A stretch of 14,732 bases of DNA from Acidobacteriota bacterium (GTDB lineage Bacteria; Acidobacteriota; Terriglobia; UBA7540): positions 3,087 through 17,818 of the forward strand of contig PMYF01000674.1 of assembly GCA_003171295.1 (NCBI GenBank), in the 5' to 3' direction. The stretch's first letter is position 1; each line of letters starts with the position of its first letter. The position numbers and the translations under genes are program-made. The notes under the pieces are model-generated. The model was not told the DNA's origin and did not search any database. It was given only the letters and a program-made list of their open reading frames with translations. This document shows, piece by piece, positions 1 through 6,641 of the stretch.

Positions 1-1326
1 CAAGATCTAAAGGCCTCGGGTACAAAGCCGGTCGGCACTTACCCTCCCAATCAGTACAACCTCTACGACATGCTGGGCAATGTTTGGGAATGGTGCAATG
101 ACTATTTCAACCCGCTGACTGCGCCGCAAGCTTCTTACAATCCCGCGGGTCCGGAACGAGGGCTGGCTCGGATGATTCGCGGCGGCTCATTCATCAGCAC
201 CACTTCCGAATGGGGGCGTGGTTATCGCTCCTGTATGGAACCCGGCTACAAGAGTCGCTTCACGGGGTTCCGAGTTTGCCGCACCGCGGAGCCCACGGCA
301 GTGCTGTCCGCGGCGCATCGAGACCCCAAGTGGTTTGAGCCCTATAACCAGCCACCGCCGGGCTACGAAGGTTCCCTCGGGCCTTTGTCACCTCTGTTCG
401 CGGGTACAATCCAGGTGGCGGAGTGGGAGACCCGCCGCCGCGCCATCCAGGCGAAATGGCTGAAGTTGCTGGGCGCGATGGAAATAGACGCGTCGGCGCC
501 GCAGACTCAGCTTGTGGAGACCGTAACGGATCAGAACTACACGGCGAAGCTGCTGTACCTGCAAGTCGAGCCGGACTGGTGGGAGAAGATTCTGGTGATG
601 ATGCCGTCCCCGGCCCAGACCCGGCCGCGCCCCGCCGTCATCGTCCCCTTCTACGACGTCGATGACCCAGCCGGCCGCAATTTAGCGGGGCGCGCCTTCT
701 CGCGTTCGGGAGTCGAGGCGTTCGCCTATATGGCGGTGCAGAAGGGATACATCGCCGTGGCGATGCGGTGGTACGGCGAAAGCTACGGCGAGTCGTACAG
801 CGAGGCGGTGGCGAATCTGAAGCTGCGGCACCCCCGCTGCACGGGCCTCGGCAAGTGGGTCTGGGATGCGCACCGTCTGCTCGACTATCTCGACACCTTG
901 CCGGAAGTCGATCACCAGCAGATCGGAATTGTCGGTCACTCGCTGGGGGGGAAGATGGCCCTGTATGCCGGGGCATTCGAGGAGCGCATCACGGCCGTGG
1001 TTTCGAACGAGCTGGGCATTGGACTGAGTGACTCGAATTACCAGGACTATTGGTACCTAGGTGACTTCATGCAGGGCGCGGACAAGTCTACGGACCAGCA
1101 TGAATTGATCGGGCTGATTGCGCCGCGAGCATTTCTCTTGATTGGCGGCGATCAATACGACACGGCGAAGAGTTGGTATTACATCAACGCCGCCCGGCAG
1201 GTCTATAACCTGTACGGCAAGCCCTCAAATATCGGCTATTTCAATCACCATAAAGGGCACACGCCGACCCCGGAAGCGGATTGGCGCTCGATGGAATGGT
1301 TGGCACACTTCCTGGGGCCAGCATAA
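1..1326 (+). CDS. FGE-like (SUMF1/EgtB fold) domain fused to alpha/beta hydrolase, 5' end outside window
   Basis: The frame is open from base 1, so the gene starts upstream; 441 residues are visible. Residues 1-95 are the end of a formylglycine-generating-enzyme/EgtB-fold domain: a YDMLGNVWEW motif at about 22-31, then RGGSF and a closing GFRVCR. The segment that holds the paired copper-binding Cys of true FGE has no such pair, so sulfatase activation is unlikely. From about 175 onward comes a dienelactone-hydrolase-like alpha/beta hydrolase. Its likely nucleophile is Ser314 in GHSLGG, with Asp384 (GGDQYD) as a candidate acid and His420 (KGHTP) as the base. Known Acidobacteriota proteins join an N-terminal Ser/Thr kinase to FGE and hydrolase domains; a kinase upstream is inference. 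The substrate is unknown. It is convergent with the NRPS locus. The domain assignments are firm, the biological role is not. Confidence 0.85.
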   Translation, partial: QDLKASGTKPVGTYPPNQYNLYDMLGNVWEWCNDYFNPLTAPQASYNPAGPERGLARMIRGGSFISTTSEWGRGYRSCMEPGYKSRFTGFRVCRTAEPTAVLSAAHRDPKWFEPYNQPPPGYEGSLGPLSPLFAGTIQVAEWETRRRAIQAKWLKLLGAMEIDASAPQTQLVETVTDQNYTAKLLYLQVEPDWWEKILVMMPSPAQTRPRPAVIVPFYDVDDPAGRNLAGRAFSRSGVEAFAYMAVQKGYIAVAMRWYGESYGESYSEAVANLKLRHPRCTGLGKWVWDAHRLLDYLDTLPEVDHQQIGIVGHSLGGKMALYAGAFEERITAVVSNELGIGLSDSNYQDYWYLGDFMQGADKSTDQHELIGLIAPRAFLLIGGDQYDTAKSWYYINAARQVYNLYGKPSNIGYFNHHKGHTPTPEADWRSMEWLAHFLGPA

Positions 1327-1405
1327 AAAGGCGCGTTTGACATTGACCCGGATTTCTCACCGGACCGAGTCAATTTCTTCGGGCCGCCGGAAGGGCGGAG
1401 CTTCA

Positions 1406-1481
1406 GAGTCTGTGGGATAACTCGGGGGGGCTGCTTTTCGTAGCGACGCCCTTCAGGGCGGCATCATCGATTCGCAGACTC
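1406..1481. repeat. Inverted repeat enclosing a small hairpin (REP-like unit)
   Basis: GAGTCTG at 1406-1412 is matched by its exact reverse complement CAGACTC at 1475-1481. Between them lies a hairpin with arms CGCCC and GGGCG (1447-1451 and 1456-1460) around a TTCA loop. A further imperfect hairpin, CCGCC/GGCGG, sits just before at 1384-1398. The nested layout is like bacterial interspersed mosaic elements. Copy number in the genome cannot be judged from here. Confidence 0.4.
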
Positions 1482-1510
1482 GACCGTCTAAACAGGCTGC
1501 CAAAAAACAT

Positions 1511-1582
1511 GTAGCGGCGACTTTACGTCGCCAGCGCCGGATGGGTTCCATTGCCGTTGTGGCGATATAAGATCGCCGCTAC
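1511..1582. repeat. BIME-like paired palindromes; possible terminator for the NRPS locus
   Basis: The outer arms GTAGCGGCGA (1511-1520) and TCGCCGCTAC (1573-1582) are a perfect 10-base inverted repeat. Each arm contains its own hairpin: GGCGAC/GTCGCC at 1516-1521 and 1527-1532, and GGCGAT/ATCGCC at 1561-1566 and 1572-1577. Two REP hairpins in opposite orientation is the classic BIME layout. On the - strand the distal hairpin is followed, eight bases later, by a run of six T (A run at 1502-1507). It could therefore also stop transcription coming from the phosphopantetheinyl transferase gene. Confidence 0.55.
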
Positions 1583-1611
1583 GCCGTCCATCAGGGGTTT
1601 TTCCGCAGCAT

Positions 1612-1628
1612 GTAAAGGCGGCCTCTAC
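1612..1628. repeat. Short near-perfect palindrome
   Basis: GTAAAGGC and GCCTCTAC form arms around one central base with a single mismatch. It lies 31 bases beyond the stop codon of the phosphopantetheinyl transferase gene and shares the GTA...TAC ends of the neighbouring palindromes, so it may be a degenerate member of the same family. Confidence 0.3.
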
Positions 1629-1659
1629 GAGAGCCAGCAAACGCCCGCTGGCCTGCGGT

Positions 1660-2406
1660 TCACGTCCCCTGCCACAAGATCAGGGACCAATCTTTGCCTT
1701 CGGCCGCGACGGCAGCAATGTAGCCTTCGCCCGGAGCCAGGGCGCGGAGTGACCAGCGCGCGGCCTGGGGGGAGTCACCGCCAATGGTCAGCAAATCAAT
1801 TGTTGGGCAGGGAGCGAGCGAAACCGTAAAGCTATTGAGCGGCAGGCTTAGCCCTTGACCTCGCGCTTTGACGTAAGCTTCCTTGCGCGTCCAGCAGCGG
1901 AAGAATGCCTCGGTTCGAGCCGTCTCCGGAAGCGCGCGGAGCGCCGCAACCTCTTGGGGCGCAAAGAAGCGCGCTGCCATATGAGCATCGGCGCGGTAAG
2001 GGAGGACGTACTCCACGTCGATGCCAACTTCGCGACACTGGGCGAAGGCGAGGAGAGCCAGTTGGTGGGAATGAGAAACGTTGAAGCGCAGATCCGCCGG
2101 GCTGCTGTCAGGTTCTAGAGCGGGTTTGCCGTGGGCATTCGAGAGGAATCTTAAGTCACGAGGGGGCGTTCCCAGGTACCGGGCCAGTATAGCCCGCAGG
2201 CTGCCCCGCGCGATGATGTAACGATCTCGATCTTGGAGGGAATAGAATTGCTCCGACCTGGCCTGCTCGTCTGCCGAGACTGTTTCGCACGAACGCCGAA
2301 GCGCATCTGAATCCGCATCCAGATCAACCCGCCAGACGTGCACCTCGTCAGGGCGTAATTGGATGGGATCACGCGCATTTTGCCAGAGGGGGTTCGCAGC
2401 GGTCAT
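1660..2406 (-). CDS. Sfp-type 4'-phosphopantetheinyl transferase
   Basis: This enzyme would move the phosphopantetheine arm of CoA onto the carrier-domain serines of the two upstream genes, converting them to the active holo form. The 248-residue protein has the family signature in order: FNVSHS at about 108-113, GIDVE at 128-132 (Mg-binding Asp and Glu), and WTRKEAYVKARGQGL at 172-186. Its length and motif spacing fit the Sfp/EntD type rather than the short AcpS type. I chose the ATG at 2406, which has an AAGG 11 bases upstream. An ATG at 2427 and a TTG at 2457 are in-frame alternatives. Any of these starts lies inside the last codons of the NRPS gene, which ends at 2369, so translation is probably coupled. 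It is the last gene of the locus. Confidence 0.93.
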   Translation of the reverse strand: MTAANPLWQNARDPIQLRPDEVHVWRVDLDADSDALRRSCETVSADEQARSEQFYSLQDRDRYIIARGSLRAILARYLGTPPRDLRFLSNAHGKPALEPDSSPADLRFNVSHSHQLALLAFAQCREVGIDVEYVLPYRADAHMAARFFAPQEVAALRALPETARTEAFFRCWTRKEAYVKARGQGLSLPLNSFTVSLAPCPTIDLLTIGGDSPQAARWSLRALAPGEGYIAAVAAEGKDWSLILWQGT

Positions 2407-5400
2407 GGGTGGATTTGCCTTGGGCATCCGCCCGGTAGGCGCGCAGGTAATTTCCAATATGCTCGGCCACTACGCCGATCTGCTCGGTCCGGCAGGTTTC
2501 GTGATCCGCCGGGAGGTCATGAACTTTCAACTGGGAGGCCAGTTTGCTCCAACCGGCAGTCCGGTCCGTGGGATAATCCCGGTCCAGCAATTTGGTGCGC
2601 AGCAGGACCAGGCGCCCGGGGAAGGGCTCCGGCTGATAGTTCACCATGACACCGGCGAACCGTAGTTCCCGGAGGGACTGCTGGATTTGCTCGGGAGTCG
2701 GCCCGGGAGCGCCCGGCTCCCGACGTGAACCTGCGAGCAGGCGCACCAGTTCTTTCCTCACCGTCTGCGTATGGAAAGCGTGGAGTGCCCCCAGCCCCTT
2801 ATGGGCAGCGCCCCGGGCGTGGAGCACATACCTCCGCAGCGTCCAATAGGCGCGAGTTTGACCGTCAGCATCAAGCCGGGCCAGCCAGCCAGCGCAGCGG
2901 ATGAGGGCCTTCAGCCACCCCATGTAACGGGGGAACGCGGTATCCAGCAGAATCACCAAGCCCACCGCTAAGCCTCGCCGCTCCATTTGCTGCGCCATCT
3001 CGTAGGCGACGAGCCCGCCAAAGCAGAAGCCGCCCAACAGATAGGGGCCGCGTGGCTGCAACGCAACCAGATGCCGGACGTTCTCTGCCGCCATCGCTTC
3101 CACGGTAGGCAACAAGGGGTCGCCATCAAATCCACTGGGCATCACTCCATAAAACGGTTGCTCATCTCCCAACAGGCGAGCCAGCTTCCGACAGTAAAGT
3201 CCCCCCATCCAATCCCCATGGTGGAAAAAGAAGGGTGGCAACGAACCGCCAGGCTGCACAAGGACGATGGCTGAGCGGACCTCCCGGCGGCTCTCAGTTC
3301 GAAGGCACTCGACCAGGTGTTTAATGGTTGCCTCTTGAAACAAGGCCGAGAGTGGGAGTCGCCGGCAACAGGCATCCTCGATCCGGTCCATCATCCGCAC
3401 CGCGAGCAGTGAGTGCCCGCCCAAATCGAAGAAGTCGTGCTCGATCCCAATTGGCCGCACGTTGAGCATCTCTTCCCAGATTTTCGCTAACTGCCATTCC
3501 AGGCCGTCCCGGGGCTTAACGTAGCAGGTTTCCAGCCTGGCTTGCCCGCCAGCCGCCGGCAGCGCCCCTCGGTCCACTTTGCCGTTCGGGGTCAGCGGCA
3601 GCGCTTCCAGGGGCACGACGCTGGAGGGAATCATATAATCGGGCAGTTTTGCTTTCAGATAATCGCGCCACGCCTTCGGGCTCGGGCAGCTTGTGGAGGT
3701 GCGAGGCGCGACGTAGGCCACCAGGCGTTTCTCGCCCGGACTCTCTTCACGCACCACCACGGCCGCCGCCGATACCGCCGGATGCTGCGTCAAGACCGTT
3801 TCGATTTCCTCCATTTCGACCCGGAACCCGCGGATCTTAACCTGCTGGTCGTCGCGTCCGAGAAACTGCAGGTTCCCGTCCGGCAAATACCTCACCCGAT
3901 CGCCCGTCTTGTAAAGCCGAGCCTCGGACTGAGCGCAGAAGGCGTCCACAACGAAGCGTTTGGCTGTAAGCTCCGGACGATTGCAGTAGCCACGCGCCAG
4001 CCCTTCTCCTCCCACATAGAGATCGCCGGCTACACCGATCGGCACAGGTTGGAGTTGTGCGTCCAGCACGTAGCACCGCGCGTTGTCAATGGGGCGGCCG
4101 AGAGAGACCGTCCCCTGGCTGTCCGGAGCGGGGTAGGCAACGTGGGCGGTGACGTCTCCCGAGACTTCGGTTGATCCGTACAGGTTGAGAAGCGTGACGT
4201 TCGGCATCGCCGCGTAAAACCGCCTGCACAGGTCGGGCAGGAGCGCCTCACCGCTCGAGACCCACAGCTTCAACAACGGCAGGCGGATCCCGAGATCGGG
4301 GTAAGTGTCCAGAACAGCACGCAGCAATGACGGTACCGTCACGATGCGGGTAACCGCATGAGACGCGAGCGTGCGAACCAGTTCGGCCGGGTCGCGGACG
4401 ATCTGGTCAGAGATCATGGCGCTGGGGATCCCCCGCAACAGCGGCCCAAAAACTTCCCAGATGCTATCGACGAAATTGAGCGAGGTTTTCTGGCAACACA
4501 CTTCACCGGACTCGAAGGGGAAATTCTTCCACATCCAGGCAAAGCGGTTGACCGCGCCCCGGTGAAGGCCTAGCACCCCCTTGGGCACACCCGCGGAACC
4601 TGACGTGTAGAGCCCGTAGGCGACGCTTGCCGGCCCCGCCGCACTCGGCAGGTTATCACCCTCCTGCGCTTCGATCAGGCGGTGGTCCGAGTCCAGACAA
4701 ACCACTCGCGCCCCCTTTCCGCGTGCAATCTGCAACCATTTCCGCCGGGAAACCACGAGGGAAATCTGCGCATCGGCGATCATGAACGCCAGGCGGTCGC
4801 GTGGGTAGGCGGGGTCGAGGGGAACGAACGCGGCGCCCGCTTTGAGGGCCCCCAGCAACCCCACGACGGCTTCCGGCGACCGTTCAAGGCACACTCCCAC
4901 GAACGATTCCGGTTCCGCCCCCTGGCTCCGCAGACAACGCGCGACTTGATTGGCGCGGCGGTTTAGATCACGATAGCTCACCTTTCCGCTCTCGCCGAAG
5001 AACGCGGTGGCCTCGGGGGTTCGCTCTGCCTGGGCCTCGAACAGTTCGTGAATGGCGGCATCGCGCGGGTAATCGGCTTCGGTGCGGTTCCACTCGACGA
5101 GGATCTGATGTCGCTCCGCGGATGTCAGAAGGGGAAGCGATGCCAGGCAATGGTCGGGCTCAGCGACGATGCCCTCCAGCAGCGTCCGGTAGTGGCCGGC
5201 CATCCTCTCCATCGTGTCGTGATCGAACAGGTCTGTGTTATAGGCGAAGGAGCACTTCAACTGCCGGTCCGCCGGCACGATTTCGACCGTCAGGTCGTAG
5301 GCCGCCACGGGCCATTCGAACTCAAACTCTTCCACGCGCAGTCCGGGGACTTCGCTCCCAGGCTCGGGCAGGTTCTCCAGGTTAAACATCACCTGGAAAA

Positions 5401-6571
5401 GCGGCGTGGTGCTCAGGTCGCGTTCGGGCCGCAGCGCTTCTACCAGCTTTTCAAAGGATAAATCCTGGTGGCTGTATGCGCCGCGGCAGGTCTCGCGCAC
5501 TCGCGCCAGCAGTTCACGAAACGTGGGGTTCCCTGCCAAGTCCGCACGCAGCACCAGGATATTGATGAAGATTCCGATCAGTTTTTCGGTCTCGACCCAG
5601 TTGCGGCCTGCCACCGGCGTTCCTACCGCGATATCCTCCAAACCCGTGTAACGGGCGAGCAGCGCCTGGAAAGCCGTGAGCAGCACCATGAACAGCGTGG
5701 CATTCTCACGGCGGCTCAGCGCTTTGAGGGAGTCGGTGAGGGGCTCCGTCAAGCAAATCTGGATGCACCCGCCGCGGTGCGATTGGACGCTCGGGCGTGG
5801 CCGGTCCGTGGGCAGGTCAACGGGGACACAGCCGCGCAATTGTTGTTTCCAGTATAGAAGCTGGCGCTCGAGCAGTTCACCGGCCATCCGCTGGCGCTGC
5901 CAGTGGGCGAAGTCCGCGTATTGGATGGGGAGCTCCGGGAGCAGCGGCGACGTCCCGGCCCGAAACTCCCGGTAGAGGCTCGCGAGTTCGTCCCTGAACA
6001 CCCGCGCGGACCACCCGTCGAAAACAATGTGATGGAAAACCAGGAGGAGGACGTGCTCCTCGCTGCCGAGGCGCAGCAGCGTGGCCCGCAGCACGGGGTC
6101 ATGCGCAAGGTCGAACGGCCGCAGGGCTTCTTCCGTCGCCAGACGCCGCGCCTGTGCCGCGCGTTCGAGGGGATTTGGTTCGGACAGCTCGATGACGCGC
6201 AGGTCCAGAACCAGTTCAGGGGAAATAATCTGTTGTGATTGGCCGTCGCGCGCCGTGAATCGAGTTCGCAGAACTTCGTGGCGAGCCGTAAGGGATTGCA
6301 GCGCCTGCCGCAAGGCTGACTCGTCCAGTGGCCCCGTGAGTTGCAGCGCCAGCGGGCGATTATAGACGGGATTATTGGGCTCCAACTGCTCGAGCAGCCA
6401 GAGTCTCTCCTGCGTGAAGGAAAGCGGAGGTGAGCCGCGGTCCGCCAGCCGCGGAATGCCCCGGGCAGGGCGGCGGGCTCGCAGCCTTTCCCGCCAACTC
6501 GCGTCACCCGGTGCGGATTGCCGTTGCGGTGTGTTCTCAGCGTCGCTCGACATGGTGTCAGTGTCTTTCAC
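2369..6571 (-). CDS. Single-module NRPS: condensation, adenylation, carrier, thioesterase
   Basis: A 1,400-residue one-module synthetase. The condensation domain (about 48-480) has an intact HHIVFDG catalytic motif at 180-186. The adenylation domain (about 500-1005) has YTSGSAGVPKG at 655-665, YGSTE at 798-802, YKTGD at 887-891 and NGKVD with catalytic Lys998. The carrier domain has DLGGHSLL with phosphopantetheine site Ser1054. The type I thioesterase (about 1110-1380) has GGFCFGG with Cys1183 as nucleophile, and probable partners Asp1210 and His1357. Pocket residues read against PheA give V-D-W-T-V-S-L-G-D-K, a beta-alanine-like code. The C domain would accept the acyl group from the ligase-carrier protein encoded 70 bases upstream. 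The start is a GTG at 6571; the ATG at 6553 is an alternative, and neither has a clear ribosome site. Function as an NRPS is near certain; the product is inferred. Confidence 0.95.
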   Translation of the reverse strand: MKDTDTMSSDAENTPQRQSAPGDASWRERLRARRPARGIPRLADRGSPPLSFTQERLWLLEQLEPNNPVYNRPLALQLTGPLDESALRQALQSLTARHEVLRTRFTARDGQSQQIISPELVLDLRVIELSEPNPLERAAQARRLATEEALRPFDLAHDPVLRATLLRLGSEEHVLLLVFHHIVFDGWSARVFRDELASLYREFRAGTSPLLPELPIQYADFAHWQRQRMAGELLERQLLYWKQQLRGCVPVDLPTDRPRPSVQSHRGGCIQICLTEPLTDSLKALSRRENATLFMVLLTAFQALLARYTGLEDIAVGTPVAGRNWVETEKLIGIFINILVLRADLAGNPTFRELLARVRETCRGAYSHQDLSFEKLVEALRPERDLSTTPLFQVMFNLENLPEPGSEVPGLRVEEFEFEWPVAAYDLTVEIVPADRQLKCSFAYNTDLFDHDTMERMAGHYRTLLEGIVAEPDHCLASLPLLTSAERHQILVEWNRTEADYPRDAAIHELFEAQAERTPEATAFFGESGKVSYRDLNRRANQVARCLRSQGAEPESFVGVCLERSPEAVVGLLGALKAGAAFVPLDPAYPRDRLAFMIADAQISLVVSRRKWLQIARGKGARVVCLDSDHRLIEAQEGDNLPSAAGPASVAYGLYTSGSAGVPKGVLGLHRGAVNRFAWMWKNFPFESGEVCCQKTSLNFVDSIWEVFGPLLRGIPSAMISDQIVRDPAELVRTLASHAVTRIVTVPSLLRAVLDTYPDLGIRLPLLKLWVSSGEALLPDLCRRFYAAMPNVTLLNLYGSTEVSGDVTAHVAYPAPDSQGTVSLGRPIDNARCYVLDAQLQPVPIGVAGDLYVGGEGLARGYCNRPELTAKRFVVDAFCAQSEARLYKTGDRVRYLPDGNLQFLGRDDQQVKIRGFRVEMEEIETVLTQHPAVSAAAVVVREESPGEKRLVAYVAPRTSTSCPSPKAWRDYLKAKLPDYMIPSSVVPLEALPLTPNGKVDRGALPAAGGQARLETCYVKPRDGLEWQLAKIWEEMLNVRPIGIEHDFFDLGGHSLLAVRMMDRIEDACCRRLPLSALFQEATIKHLVECLRTESRREVRSAIVLVQPGGSLPPFFFHHGDWMGGLYCRKLARLLGDEQPFYGVMPSGFDGDPLLPTVEAMAAENVRHLVALQPRGPYLLGGFCFGGLVAYEMAQQMERRGLAVGLVILLDTAFPRYMGWLKALIRCAGWLARLDADGQTRAYWTLRRYVLHARGAAHKGLGALHAFHTQTVRKELVRLLAGSRREPGAPGPTPEQIQQSLRELRFAGVMVNYQPEPFPGRLVLLRTKLLDRDYPTDRTAGWSKLASQLKVHDLPADHETCRTEQIGVVAEHIGNYLRAYRADAQGKSTHDRCEPPLAKCA

Positions 6572-6641
6572 CGCGACTTCGCTCGCGTCCGCTGATTTGA
6601 AAAGGGCCGCTGGTTTCGTGGGGGCTCACGCCTTCGTCCTG

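Larger units (their letters stand above)
1327..1659. other. Non-coding convergent intergenic region rich in palindromes
   Basis: This 333-base stretch lies between two genes that end towards each other. No convincing gene is seen. It holds several GC-rich inverted repeats: 1384-1398, 1447-1460, the pair 1511-1532 and 1561-1582, and 1612-1628. It probably separates transcription from both sides and is a cluster of dispersed REP-like elements. Confidence 0.6.
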
